64,000 nucleotides of DNA from Liolophura sinensis (taxonomy: Eukaryota; Mollusca; Polyplacophora; Chitonida; Chitonidae). Every line of letters starts with the position of its first letter. Positions within the stretch are counted from its first letter, which is position 1. This document shows, in pieces, positions 12,292 to 33,895 of the stretch. The position numbers were made by a program, and so were the translations under genes. The stretch is from the NCBI RefSeq assembly GCF_032854445.1, contig NC_088304.1, positions 4,588,001 to 4,652,000 of the forward strand, read 5' to 3'. The notes under the pieces were generated by a model, which saw only the letters and a program-made list of their open reading frames with translations, had not been told where the DNA came from and searched no databases.

Positions 12292-15200
12292 TCAGCCATT
12301 CTCTTCATCAGCATCCTGCACTACGACTGGCGTAGATCGCGCCATCTTTCTGGCCAGGTACCGGGCTCTGGCATCTTCCACTGCACCTTCAGTTGTGCGG
12401 CGTGCATACTTTGAAGTTTCAGATTTTTCAGGTTTTTGTGCTGCATCTACTTCTGTTTCACTTTCAAGTTTTTGTTTCTTGGACAAAATGTCCCCTTTAG
12501 ATCTATCAGATTCATCATCCGTACGTTCAGTTTGTGATCTTTTTGCTGCTGTTTCACTTTTCTCAGATCTAGATCTCGACTCTCCAGACCTTTCAGATTT
12601 GTCCCTACGTAACCTGGTTTCTGCTTCTTCAAGGTCTTGGACTGATCTACTTTCCCTCTCCCTATTATCTTGCCCTGACTTCTTTTCTCCGTCTCGACTG
12701 TCTTTATTTGACCTACTTTCCCTTTCCCTACTATCTCGCCTAGACCTGCCTTCTCTCTCTGCACTGTTTCGCTTGTTATCTCTATCCCTTCTGCTGTCAT
12801 GTCTATCAGACTCTCTATCTCTTCTGCTATATCTATCCCTTCTACTGTCATGTCTGTCATACTCTCTGTCTCGCCTAGAATCTTTATCACTCCTCCAGTC
12901 CCTCCTTGAATCCCTGTGTCTGTCTCTCTCATAATGTTTAGAACTCTTCTGGTCTTCACCTCTTTCTCTTGACCTTGACCTCCGACTTTTGTCCTTGGAC
13001 TTTGACCTCTCATCATCGGGTGATCTTGATCTGCTGAGTTTTCTACAAAATTAACAAAATTTAACTCTAAATACCATATTTTTCTTTCTAGCACTGCCTG
13101 GATTTGATACTGGGACTTCAACGGTCTAGGGCTAGAGAACATCTGACAGACATCAATATGTACTGTGTTCTGTACACTCTCTATCTATTTATGGTCCTCC
13201 CATAGAAAGCAATTTTTAGCATTAAAACTACAAAAATTTCATATTATAATTTCTTGTAAACAAAGCCTATCAACTATAAAACTATGACAAATATATTTGC
13301 TGTGAAAAAAAAACAACAACAAAACTTTTCTCACTTTAGAGGGACTGATCCTGACTTAAACATAAATGAATCACTTGTTATGACTGATTCATGCTTAACA
13401 TCACACTGAAAACTTTTTCACTGATGTATAAGACTGTTAGCTTTGTGGGTGGAGGAAACAGGGCTGCCCGGGATTAACCACTGACCTTTGGTAAGTTACT
13501 GATGAACTTTCCCACATGTGATTTGAATGCAATTTTGGTGGGAGACGTGGTCTTCAACAACTATAGAGCTGTGCACATGGCCTATGAGCCCTGACTGTCA
13601 ACCACTTATTTGTCACCAAGGTCCTATGAAGACTGAGAGCTGGGCAATCTACAAATTCCCTCTGTAAGGCCGAGAATTAACTCACATCTCCTGTGGTTAG
13701 GAGACTCACATTACTCACATCACCCCACTACCTACCAAACCCACCTTCCAGAAGAGCTATCTTTCTCTTCTTTGACCTTCACCTCCTCTTCTTTGACCTT
13801 GACATCCCCTTCTTTGGCCTTTGTTACTTCCTCTTTAACCTTGACCTCAGGATCCACTCCAGTTGTCTGTTTCAACAAGTGTCTGTAAAATCCAGTTAGA
13901 TCCTTCTGCTTTGTCACATCCAGCCGAGCTTAAAAACCCAGAAAAAAGTGAATCCTTATTTATGTATTACACAAGATTTCCCAGGTGCATCATAATGCAT
14001 ACATTGGAAGATAGTGGGGAAAGTGAAAATATGCACAAATATACTTGAATTTTCTTGAGTACTGTGACCTGAGTGGTTGATACACATCCTTGTAATTCAT
14101 TCTTTCACTGACCAGAAAATTGAATATCTGAGCCCGGTTGTTAAAAACTGGTTTAAGACTTAATAGTAAATACCATATTTAAGTTTAAACAATTGTACAT
14201 CAGTATACTAAATATGAACAAAAACTTCTGCTGTTATACTTTGATTCTGGAGAGCCGCAATGGCTGCTGAGTTAAGGTTAACCACTGCATTACGTTACTT
14301 GTATTGAGTCACTCAAATACAGATATGCAGAGATAAACTACAAATTTGCAAGCTTGCTTGTACTGACAATCACTTCAATACAGATATGCAGAGACAAACT
14401 ACAAATCTGTAAGCTTCCTCGTACTGACAGAGTCAGTCAAATACAGATAGGCAGAGATAAACTACAACTTTGCAACCGTGTACAAAAAAGTAGCAGCAGA
14501 CGTGAATGCATTCTTCAAAGTCATGGATTGAGTTTAGTTTTGTTGCTCAGTTGGGTAAAGGACACCATCAGCATTACATATGCTACCAGTGAGCAATAAA
14601 ACTACAAAGATTGCAGTAGGTCATTTGTGATCACATAGTTCTGAACAGTTCTGTACCATGGTGTGCTTTTCAGAACAGTCACAAAAAAACTGTACTGTGT
14701 GACAGCTCTTCTCTATACTGTTTGGCTGTGCACCAATTTCACGTCATCACCACAAAATAAAGGACCTCAAAGTTCTGTCTAATTTAATATAAAACTTGCA
14801 GTACTGATAAACTTTTGGACAGTAATTTGTGGACATCATACACTTCTGTTTAAAACTTTGCAAATATACAGAACAGTTACTGGGCAGAACAATGATCATT
14901 ACAATAATGAAAAATCCAATCTCTCCTGATAATTGTAATGAAAAAGAAGCAAATTAAGATTCTGTTACCTTCCATTTCCTCTTCTAATCTTTCCCTTTCC
15001 TCTTCTGCCTGTCTTTCCTGCATTTTTTTCTTGTAGGCACTTGTCACAAACATTTCTTTGTCCCCAAATTCATCCCCCTCTGCCTCTCTTTCTTTTTGAA
15101 CTTTCCGTTCTATTCTCTTCTCATTTTCTTTTTTCCTCTTTTCTGCTGCTTTCATCAAGTTCTCAATATACTTTGGCTGAAATGTTAAAAAGAGAAGAGA

Positions 15201-17504
15201 AAAGAAAAAAAGACAACCCAAAAAAAAAAGAGCCACAAAAGGAACAATGGCAATAAAACTAAAATTTCCTTTGACAGGTCCAGAGATATGGCAATTACAA
15301 AGACGGAAACAGACAGACGTACAAACAAGAAAACAGCAATGCACATTGCTAATTTAGCCATAAAGAGGGATGAGAAGATATCTCCCTCACAAGTTTAGAT
15401 GATTATCTATGCCATGCTAGCTAATGACTTGCATACCTTGGACTCAGTTTTGTTGAATAGTTTAGCATCATTTGTCTTTTGCTCAGCTTTCATGTCATCA
15501 TACAGATTGTCATATTCATACACGGAAGGGTCCTCTGCCAAAGCTTTGTCAATTTCCAACTGGGTCTGAAAAGACAAGATTTTGTGTGTCAGCTTAAGCC
15601 TATTGTTCACTGGCACTATTAGGCACTGTTCAGTAATTTTAATTGAAAACCAAACAAAGTACCAGGAACCAGTATAATCAGCCAGTTACAAATAACAAGC
15701 ATAAATATGGACTGCAATCAGGTGTGGCCTGAAATAAACCAAACAAAGTACAAGGAACCAGCATAATCAGCCAGTTACATATAACAATCATGGATATGGA
15801 CTGCAATCAGGTGTGGCCTGAAATAAACCACACAAAGTACAAGGAACCAGCATAATCAGCCAGTTACATATAACAATCATGGATATGGACTGCAATCAGG
15901 CGTGGCCTGAAATAAACCACACAAAGTACAAGGAACCAGCATAATCAGCCAGTTACATATAACAATCATGGATATGGACTGCAATCAGGTGTGGCCTGAA
16001 ATAAACCACACAAAGTACAAGGAACCAGCATAATCAGCCAGTCACATATAACAATCATGGATATGGACTGCAATCAGGTGTGGCCTGAAATAAACCACAC
16101 AAAGTACAAGGAACCAGCATAATCAGCCAGTTACAAATCACAAGCATGGAAATGGACTGCAATCTGGGGTAAAATAAACCAGGCATATGTAATGGCCACT
16201 GCAGTGAAGAACCCTGATATGAGAAAGGGTTATGAATCACCAATGGGCCTGAACTCTCTGGTCCCTTTCTTAAAGAAATCAGAGGAGTTTAGCCCAAATA
16301 CTCAAACCAGAAAACAACCCATTAGTTGTCCTATGGGAGATTAAGAATAAGTGAATCTGATTGCCCTAAAAAAAAAAGACCTCAAAAAGGATTGTGACTT
16401 TAACTATATCTATTGATGCATAAAGACCCATGGAATTAACAGCTAACAAGAAACATAATGATATTTCTGAATTCACTGGCCAAAGACTTTTAACAGTTGT
16501 CTCAATACACTTTCCACTAGTGAGACAGTACGTTATGGGCAACTCAGCTAACAATGACAATTTTTACCTGCTGTTTTAAACCTGCTTTTGCATGTTTCTC
16601 AAATCCTTTGGTAACAGTAACTTTTTCCTGTAAAACAAATCAAGACAACAATATTATATAAGAGTTAAAAGAGTTTTATTAATAATAATAATAATGTGAG
16701 CAAAAGTGTATTTATTTATTTGATTGGTGTTTTATACCGTACTCAAGAATATTTCACTTATACGACGGCGGCCAGCATTATGGTGGGAGGAAACCGGGCA
16801 GAGCCGAATGGGAAACCCACGATCATCCGCAGGTTGCTGACAGACCTTCCCATTTACGGCCGGAAAAGAAGCCAGCATGAGCTGGACTTGAACTCACAGC
16901 GACCGCATTGGTGAGCGACTCCTGGGTCATTACACTAAGCTAGCGCGCTAACCAACTGAGCCACGGAGGCCCCTAGCAAAATTGTAGGTCTACAGTCAAG
17001 TATAGTTTAGGACATTACTATTTTTTCTTTTACCACGTAGAAAATGACACGTAATCCTCTGTTAAATATATTCATTGAAGGTCATACAGTTGTCATCATA
17101 TCACCAAATATGGCCTTTTGTTTTATTTCAAATAAAATAGTTACCTCTTCATCACTTTCATTACCAAACACATTTTTGGATAACGATGTCTTGTTCTTCT
17201 TTGGAATAAACAATCCATACCTAAAACAAACAAAATGCATGAGAGAAAGATACACCACAACCGACTTCAAACGGACTTGGCAGGATTATTACAGCGATTA
17301 TTTCGACTCCAGTTTTCGTTATCTCTCGTGCGCCTTTTCTCTGCGTATAATCATACGGGCATATGAACGTAAAACCATCTTCCAGACCACACTAACCACA
17401 CTCCACTACAGTAAATTACAACGAATGAAGCTAAACTCTCATCTTCTGTTGCGATATGCTTTGTGTAGTACTAACTTCTTGCCAGACGAACCGGTGAACG
17501 CCAT
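12292..17504 (-). CDS. NSRP1: nuclear speckle splicing regulatory protein 1 (CCDC55)
   Basis: Complete gene. Exons in transcript order are 17476-17504, 17145-17220, 16568-16627, 15437-15565, 14969-15176, 13745-13928 and 12292-13042. All splice phases match, giving 478 aa. NSRP1 is a nuclear-speckle protein that alters splice-site choice. Seen in the translation: the N-terminal KKYGLFIPKK block and VFGNESDEE (residues 9-35); the family core EIDKALAEDPSVYEYD and LYDDM (about 59-80); the basic coiled coil PKYIENLMKAAEKRKK (from 99) with FVTSAYKKKMQER; LDVTKQKDLTGFYRHLL (about 170-186); an Arg/Ser/Asp-rich RS domain in the last exon (about 230-400); and the conserved C-terminal ARARYLARKMAR (453-464). 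The ATG at 17502-17504 gives M-A-F-T-G and joins YGLFIPKK in frame through a GTTAGT donor. Exon 6 has an acidic/basic repeat of VKVKEEE type. The 5' end points towards the dynein-like gene about 6 kb away, so the two are divergent. Confidence 0.96.
13440..13735 (-). mobile_element. SINE family C copy in NSRP1 intron 6
   Basis: It shares with the copies at 23850-24170 and 33896-34590 the strings TTTGGTAAGTTACTGATGAA, CTTTCCCACATGTGA and GAGACGTGGTCTTCAACAA, and a tRNA-like end (CTGTAAGGCCGAGAATTAAC). Minus orientation. Diverged, with the 3' tail lost. Confidence 0.7.
14310..14477. repeat. about 62-bp tandem repeat, 2.6 copies, NSRP1 intron 5
   Basis: The unit contains AATACAGATATGCAGAGA, AAACTACAAATTTGCAAGC and TTGTACTGACA. 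Copies differ at several sites. Confidence 0.8.
15640..16165. repeat. 89-bp minisatellite, about 6 copies, NSRP1 intron 3
   Basis: The unit has cores AAATAAACCACACAAAGTAC, AACCAGCATAATCAGCCAG and GGATATGGACTGCAATCAGG. The interval between AAATAAACC starts (15732 to 15821) is exactly 89. The middle four copies are almost identical; the outer copies are diverged. It lies wholly within intron 3 (15566-16567). Confidence 0.95.
16710..16973 (-). mobile_element. full-length SINE family A in NSRP1 intron 2
   Basis: Near-complete copy, antisense to the window and therefore in sense with NSRP1. On its own strand it runs from GGGGCCTCCGTGGCTCAG (A box, GTGGCTCAGTTGG) through a B-box-like GAGTTCAAGTCC, a conserved centre (CGGTTTCCTCCCACCATAAT), ATAAGTGAAATATTCTTGAG and the tail to (AAAT)n. 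The head is tRNA-derived. The family resembles molluscan V-SINE/RUDI elements; the family name is inference. Confidence 0.88.
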
Positions 17505-17916
17505 TTGTTTGGTCACATGATCCTTTGGCAGTCGCGCTGCTTTCTATAACGCGAACACTGAACATATTGTCATTCACACAACATTTAGTTTAATTTGACC
17601 AAAACGATGACCTGGAATATACAGTATACGGGTTCAATCCCAGCCCCAGACTTAAGATACCCCCCTCCCCCTTTTTTCTAATCTCTCACAGTTTTGGGGA
17701 CCTTGCACGATGACAATGAGCCGTCGACGACGCTCTGATATTACATGGGTGAAGACCACTTTTAACTACATACCGGTAACTTAAGAAATGGTTACCTAAT
17801 TTAGAGATATACTGTTGGAAGGCTGCATCGTTTGATTCGTGTACTCAACCATATGCCAATTAAAGTGAATCCTTATGAAGCTCAAAAACGGTATTTTGAC
17901 GTTTAATTTATTGATA

Positions 17917-18037
17917 CAGGCCTATTTGATTGATGTCTTACTCAAGAATATTTCTTATATAAATACAACGGAGTCCTGCATTGTGATGGGAGCAAACCGG
18001 GCATGGCCTGCATGCGGGAATCCTACGACCATCCGTA
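17917..18037 (-). mobile_element. SINE family A fragment
   Basis: It contains CTATTTGATTGATGTCTTAC, CTCAAGAATATTTC, AAACCGGGCATGG and ACGACCATCCG. Only the 3' half of the element (tail and centre) is present, diverged. Confidence 0.7.
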
Positions 18038-18549
18038 AGTTTTTTGACTTTTGAGTACCCGAAGGAAACTGACTCAAGCGTTGGTTTGGTTGAAGTACTC
18101 GATCATACTAATCAAACTAATAACTGTCGCTAACTAAAGCCCTTATTATAAGTGGATATGCAGTTAAGTACACACCCAAAATGACACATAAGAAATATAC
18201 TGATCCTTCATTACATCATATTTGGTGTGTATTTTAGCTCAGCTGTATAAACATGTTTAATTTATACTCACCCTTGCTAACTAAAGTGAACTGGGGGTGG
18301 GGGGTGGGGGGTTGTTTGGAAATCTAGCGTGCACTCTTTATAGCAGCGTCGATCGACTCGTCCATGCTTGAGGACAATATAGCCTATGTTTGTGGATGCT
18401 GTATGCATGTACACGCATGTCTGGGGTTTAACGTCGTACTTAGCAATTTTTCAATCATATGACGACGGGGAATCATTAGGTTTGTGTACATACACTGTGT
18501 CTTCTCAATTTTCGTACACTCACAAAATAATCTGTTAATTTTAATGGAA

Positions 18550-18659
18550 TTTATTTATTTATTTGGTGTTTTAAGCCGTACTCAAGAATATTTCACTTAT
18601 ATAAAGGCGGCCAGCATTATGGTGAGAGGAAACCGGGCAGAGCCCGGGAGAAACCCACC
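18550..18659 (-). mobile_element. 5'-truncated SINE family A with 12-bp target-site duplication
   Basis: The tail, conserved centre and part of the body are present (CAAGAATATTTCACTTATA, CCAGCATTATGGTGAGAGG). It is flanked by identical ATTTTAATGGAA at 18538-18549 and 18660-18671, a clear target-site duplication from LINE-type integration. Confidence 0.85.
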
Positions 18660-18660
18660 A

Positions 18661-18883
18661 TTTTAATGGAAAGTCTGTTGTCTGTGTGATGCTAAAATGT
18701 ATTCTGTTTTTATTACACAAAATTCTGTCATATTCAACATAACATCCTGCTAATCTATAATTAATATAGAATCGTTGTGTTGAATTAATAGAAAATGTGT
18801 GTTATATTTTTAAAAAAATAATCTGCTGCAATAGCATTCAAAATACATCCTAGCATCACCCAGGTAACAGACTTTCTGTTAAA
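18661..18883. mobile_element. MITE-like element with about 38-bp terminal inverted repeats
   Basis: The left arm (18661-18700) reads AAAGTCTGTTGTCTGTGTGA then TGCTAAAATGTATTCTG. The reverse complement of the right arm (18841-18883) reads GAAAGTCTGTTACCTGGGTG then ATGCTAGGATGTATTTTG. The interior is AT-rich and non-coding, as expected of a non-autonomous DNA transposon. The family A SINE was inserted at or in its left arm. Confidence 0.7.
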
Positions 18884-19068
18884 CAAAGTGCTGCCGCCAC
18901 TGATGTATCATGCAGAAGACACCAGACATGACACCCCACCCAGTCACATTATACCGACACCAGGCCAACCAGTCCTGTTTCCTGGCTCAAACCAACCAAG
19001 TGACTCGGCAATAAGTAGCATTTAGACAGTATTGGTATGACCCGACCCGGGTTGATCTCGAATTCGAG

Positions 19069-19131
19069 TGAGTGAGTGAGTGCTTGGGGTTTAACGTCGT
19101 ACTCAACAATTTTTCAGTCATATGACGACGA
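19069..19131 (-). mobile_element. truncated SINE family B inserted in an older family B copy
   Basis: A 3'-end fragment of family B (GGGGTTTAACGTCGTACTC, ATTTTTCAGTCATATGACG) with a GAGT-repeat tail sits between perfect 14-bp direct repeats ATCTCGAATTCGAG at 19055-19068 and 19132-19145. Confidence 0.9.
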
Positions 19132-19430
19132 ATCTCGAATTCGAGGTGGAAGCTCTAACCAGTGGGCCACCGAAACGGTATGGTGCACGTTACATGTATG
19201 TGTCTATAGCATGGCATTTTGCTGTGAAGCTTTTGTGTTTACCTCGGCATTCAAACCTGTCTGTATGCTTATATATAATACGATAAAAGTGATTTATTAC
19301 CTGGTCCTACTTGTACCAAGTGTTAACTTCTGGCTTGTATGAAGAGACCATAACGTTTAACTCTCACAAGTTTCCGTGTTTATACATCTTCTAAATTAGA
19401 CCAAAGACTGCGCGTATCACAAAGAAGAAA

Positions 19431-19500
19431 TAAGACATTGAGGTTGCAGACTATTAGAAGGTCGTGAGTTCGATCCTGGTCGCAGCCGATTTGTTCCCCT
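19431..19500 (+). mobile_element. tRNA-like SINE head fragment
   Basis: A B-box-like GTCGTGAGTTCGATCCTGG is preceded by diverged sequence. There is no full tRNA cloverleaf. Probably the remnant head of an unassigned SINE. Confidence 0.35.
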
Positions 19501-20789
19501 ATTCGCACATCAGCAGTGATGATTAACTATAAGCATATATTTACATCGGATTAATCTTCATTAAGTACATTCACGTGGCCAGTCTGGCGAGTTATTATCA
19601 CATGCATATAGCCATAAATTCAGGGAAACAAATTAAATTAAACTTATAAACAGTGAAAACAGCTTTCTTCGCGGTGAAACTTTAATTTTCACCCCAGCGG
19701 AAATCTTTTAGACTGCATTCATTCAGAGATAAAGTTTAAACTACGTACTGTGAAAACTATTTACACCGGAGATAAAAACTTTGCATCCTGTGTAGAAAAC
19801 AGTTGCAATAACTGAATGTGTCGAAAACCTATATATACGCTGCGGAGAAAGCCTTTACACCGTGTATAGAAACCTTTACGCCGCGGAGAAAAATTTTTTA
19901 CCGACGTGGAATGTTGCTCGAAATACATACAGCTAATTTTGTCTAATCATTTTCTGGGTGTGTAATTCACATTTGTATTTATATACATCGTTATTTGTTC
20001 TTAATAGGATACTTACATTTTGAAACTAAAATCTAAAGTGGATCCTTAATTGTAGATTACGAGTTAAAATGAATAAGAAAATTCGAATGGCACTAAAAGG
20101 GCAACCGTACTTATACATGCATAGAAATGTCTTGTGCATTGCCCAATTCTTTTAAGAACTCAGTCTGTGCTTCATTCGTGATCGACTTTGTGCCAAGGAT
20201 TTTCGGGTCAAATCATGCAATTAGGGGATTTCGCTAAGTCCTTCTGTTTGGGTGACCGTCTACATTGGGGGAAATTCACCACATTACGTGTCCTTTTAAT
20301 TATATTAGGTATATGACATTTCAAGCCGATAAACGTATATACAGAGAGGTGTTCATTTAATTTTTAGGCCACAAGTTTATAAAGGCTTTGCTTTAAACTG
20401 TTGTAAAAAGAGAAAAAAATGAACGATAGTAGAAAAAAAGCATATAGCGTCCATTTCAATGAATAAGTATTTATAGTTTTTGCATAAGGATGTGGACAAT
20501 ACAATGTTGGCAGGGTCACGCAATTCAGATTTGTATTTATTGACCATATGGCGTTTATACTCTGAGAATCTGCCCCGTCACTTTGTCGGTTAGTTCCATT
20601 CCACACAATACGTTAATAAAGTACATCAAAGGAAATGAACCGATGCTCAGGCTACACAGGTCGTGAACCTTCACGGCTGATCCTTATACGTGTATATCCA
20701 AGGAAAACAACATGACCATGTCTTAGATGCATGGAACAGTAAGCTACGTATAAATTCATGGTTATATACGTGCATATGCTTATATCAAT

Positions 20790-20954
20790 ACGATGCAGTC
20801 GCTGTGATTTCAAGTCCAGCTCATGCTGGATGGTCGTGTGTTTCCTCCGGGTTCTACCCAGTTTCCTCCCACCATACTGCTTCCTACCATTGTATAAGTG
20901 AAATATTGCGTGTAACACTAATCAAATAAATAAATAAATAAATAAATAAATAAA
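20790..20954 (+). mobile_element. 5'-truncated SINE family A
   Basis: Starts within the B-box region (GATGCAGTCGCTGTGATTTC, AAGTCCAGCTCATGCTGG) and runs through the conserved centre and the 3' end ATAAGTGAAATATTGCGTG to an (AAAT)n tail of about eight units. Confidence 0.85.
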
Positions 20955-21855
20955 TATACCATGCATGCACCCACTAACTGTTATACGAAGTACCGTCCCA
21001 CATACAAGCACTGTTATATCAAGTACCGTTCCACATGCACCCACTGTAAAGAAGCACAGTTCCATGGAGAGCATGACTTATAATAATAAAGTTCTTATTG
21101 GTATTTCTTACCGTTTGACTTACCAAATAAACTTAATATTTATTTACACGCATGCATGTAGCATAACATATAACGTACTTGTAGGTCAAGGCAGTTGGAT
21201 AACTTCATGGGTGGGGAGTTGCCCATTGAAAATAGTCCATGTGTGTTTTGTCATGCAGATCATTTACTCAGTATAACTTCACCTTGATTACGGAAGATGG
21301 ATTTATGACAACTGAACTCTTTCATATGTACTGTGTACATATAGCGCTGTGTGATATCAGCCCTCTTTTCAACACCGAAGCACGTTTATATATATATATA
21401 TATAGATACACGCCGGGTTGATGTGTCGTTACAGGCACAGCGTGTACACGCGTACTTGTCAAAAGTCGAGAGCAATAAAGTCGATATCCACTCAGTACCC
21501 TGACCTTCGATTTCGGGGTTTATGTGAATATCTGCCCTTTTGAATGAATCCGAACGTGTCTGTCCCACTTTGACAAGAATGTACGCTTTATTAACTCTGC
21601 ACACGGAAAAGAATTCGATTTCTGTCGGTCTTTGTTGGTACTTCTACATGTCGGAATCGGCTTCCCCATTTGGGACCACCCATGCTTGGAATACGTTGTC
21701 ACGCCACCGGATATTTACATTTCAACGTACACAGGCCGTACAAGATACATTCCGCAGGGTAGAAGCGAATACGAACAGACCGCATATCTATTTATCCGAT
21801 ATGGGTTCCTATTATAGGCCTACACGTCACGTGTAAAAGTAGATACAGCCTTCTC

Positions 21856-21857
<2 letters not shown>

Positions 21858-21903
<46 letters not shown>
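21858..21903. repeat. (AT)n microsatellite
   Basis: About 22 uninterrupted AT/TA units. Confidence 0.97.
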
Positions 21904-21905
<2 letters not shown>

Positions 21906-21910
21906 CGTTT

Positions 21911-22156
21911 GTGTCTTTTATGACTTCCATTGTAAGCGTAAATACGCGCAATTCACAGCTGAGTGAATTCCAACACTGTACAGGCTCACGTCCAGTCGAT
22001 ATAATTACGTTATTGGCTATCGTATCTCAAGACGGTGCAAGACGCATAGGGATTATAATAACTACTTGCAAACTGATCGACTTTACCACGGGTTCCATCA
22101 TAGCGACCGCACCAGTGCTTGTTTTCCAGCCTTCGACACAGATGGAAAATAACAAG
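21911..22156 (+). other. possible 5' exon of the dynein-like gene
   Basis: An 82-codon open frame ends exactly at a strong donor (AACAAG then GTAAGT at 22157). The peptide has no recognisable domain (for example GIIITTCKLIDFTTG). Its phase (0) is compatible with splicing to the acceptor at 23514 just upstream of the ATG at 23518, so it may be a 5' UTR exon or an extended N-terminus. The preceding 500 bp are locally CpG-rich, as a promoter might be. Support is only positional. Confidence 0.22.
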
Positions 22157-23393
22157 GTAAGTGTTAAGCTAATAAACTAGTCATGCAAAGATTTTGGTAA
22201 CATAACTGTGTATACTGTTTAATTCCATCCATGCAGGATTTTTTTCAGCATACGATTTTAAGTAGGCCTATAAGCCTATATAGGCCTACATGTACAGAAC
22301 AGTTTTATATGTAGGCCTACAGCGCTGAAACTAGACTAAAATTGTTCTTGTTGAGATTTAGAGCTAGTGCACGTTGTCAGTATAACGGTACCGGCAGCTC
22401 ATCATTTATTTCAATGGTTATTGGTATCTTTACAAACCATACTCACTGTTAGGCTACAGGCTCCTGTGGGGTCACTTCCTACACTGTGAACGGTTTCTTG
22501 GTCACTGCTCGGCGCACTGGTGCGGCACAACACGATAATTGGTCCCACAGTGATCAGTTAATTCAATACCTGCGTCTACCATCATAGGAAAAAGACCAAG
22601 GCTGACCAAAATAAAGCCTTTAAATAAACATCGTAGACACTGTTTTGTTGCATCCTCCAAGTTCTATTATAACTGAGACTAGCAAGCAAGCTGTGTGGTG
22701 AGTTGCTGTTGTTAAAACCCCCGTTTTTGGATTTTCCGCTTTTTGGTTCTTCTTTTTGAAATCACTGCTTGTCGTACTGTGCAAGTCAACACGTAACGCC
22801 AGTTTTCAAAGAGATCTAACCCAGACTTATAGGTGATTCCATAAATGACTTATTTTACAAAAAGACATTGTCTTCTCGTTCAACCATATACAAGCGTTCA
22901 AAATAAATTCCAGAATTATGGATAACTAGGCTATGAAATTCGTGATCCATTATAAAATATTTAATAAACTCGGGATGTAATTTTGATTTGTTCCTCGACA
23001 GAGGCTTGGATCAAATGAAAACTAAGCTATCAAAATAAATTTGATAACCCTATATAGGCTCGGCTACTCTCTAAAAACTACTGTGTTCTAGTGGTAGACC
23101 TAGGCCTACACAATGTTATTACAAAATTGCACATCTAACTTTTGTCTAGCATCAGTACACAAGTTGTGTAATTCATGTAACTCATCCACAGTGACTTATG
23201 TAGGCCTATATAGGCTATGTATGTACCGGTGATACACGTGTCATTGTGGATGAGAAAATTCGTACACAATCGCTTTTAGAGAGTAGGACCCCAGATCTGT
23301 TATAGTGAGTCCATCAATAATGGCCGTCAACATTTCCATTCCAGAGTTAGCCAACACACGTTCGAATATAAAATTCCTAGGAGGATATACCTT

Positions 23394-23450
23394 CAGCAGG
23401 ATACACGTGTACCTTCAGCAGGATAGGTGTATACCCTCAGCAGGATATAT
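23394..23450. repeat. three-copy short tandem repeat
   Basis: ACCTTCAGCAGGATACACGTG-like units of about 22 bp. Each contains a weak acceptor-like TTCAG or CTCAG just upstream of the first confident coding exon of the dynein-like gene, making its exact 5' boundary uncertain. Confidence 0.6.
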
Positions 23451-23517
23451 ACCACAAGCTGGACATACCGCTAACAGACAAGACCTCCAAACGCGACCGT
23501 TAAGAGCTCATCAGACC

Positions 23518-33455
<9,938 letters not shown>

Positions 33456-33895
33456 CAGACGACAACTCCTTTTCTTTTTTTCTAATTTTTAAAAATTATT
33501 ATTTTTCCCCCTTTTTTAGCATTTTTACAACTTTCATTTCACAGCTATTTTTTAAAAAGAATGACATCCCTTTCCGTTTGATTTAAGACCGTAATTTTAA
33601 AACGCTTTCTCTTTTCTCTTTGATACAACATTTATCTCATAATGGCAATAAATTCACCTACAGTTTTTACAAAAAATTGCAAATGTTTTATTAAAAAAAA
33701 TTTTATTATTGTTTTGTCATTTTTTAGCCTCTCTGTTACCATGGCAACATAAACCTTGATGCTCGATAGGGATCCGTTTCAAATTGTAGAAAAAAACAGC
33801 ACAGATCATGAACACATTGACGGGCTAGCAAACGTGCTATACTCCCTTCCCTTGCATGCCACGACATTCAGCGCTGACTTCCTGTTCTAAAGGAT

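Larger units (their letters stand above)
18421..19179 (-). mobile_element. SINE family B copy broken up by later insertions
   Basis: The family B body appears in two blocks. 18421-18510 holds CTGGGGTTTAACGTCGTACT, CATATGACGACGG and CATACACTGTGTCTTCT. 18884-19179 holds AAAGTGCTGCCGCCACTG, AGACACCAGACATGACACC, GGCCAACCAGTCCTG and the tRNA-like end AACCAGTGGGCCACCG. Between and within the blocks lie a TIR element (18661-18883), a family A SINE (18550-18659) and a second, truncated family B copy (19069-19131), each listed separately. Confidence 0.82.
17505..23517. other. intergenic region between NSRP1 and the dynein-like gene
   Basis: The first 300 bp should contain the NSRP1 promoter; CpG dinucleotides are frequent (for example CGCGCTGC and AACGCGAAC near 17530-17560) and no TATA box stands out. 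The rest holds a nest of mobile elements (18421-19179), a G-rich tract (18293-18315), a three-copy repeat (20970-21045), a SINE (20790-20954), AT dinucleotide runs (21858-21903) and a possible first exon of the downstream gene. Confidence 0.6.

Noticed and set aside
12281-12934. 217-codon plus-strand Ser/Leu-rich frame
   Set aside because: Antisense shadow of the NSRP1 RS-domain exon, which has homology and correct splicing on the minus strand.
16900-16973. tRNA-like sequence with A and B boxes
   Set aside because: It is the head of a SINE repeated many times in the window, without a full cloverleaf or a mature tRNA 3' end.
21632-21817. 61-codon open frame in a CpG-rich block
   Set aside because: Overlaps another open frame, has no domain and no splice signals; composition alone is not enough to call a gene.
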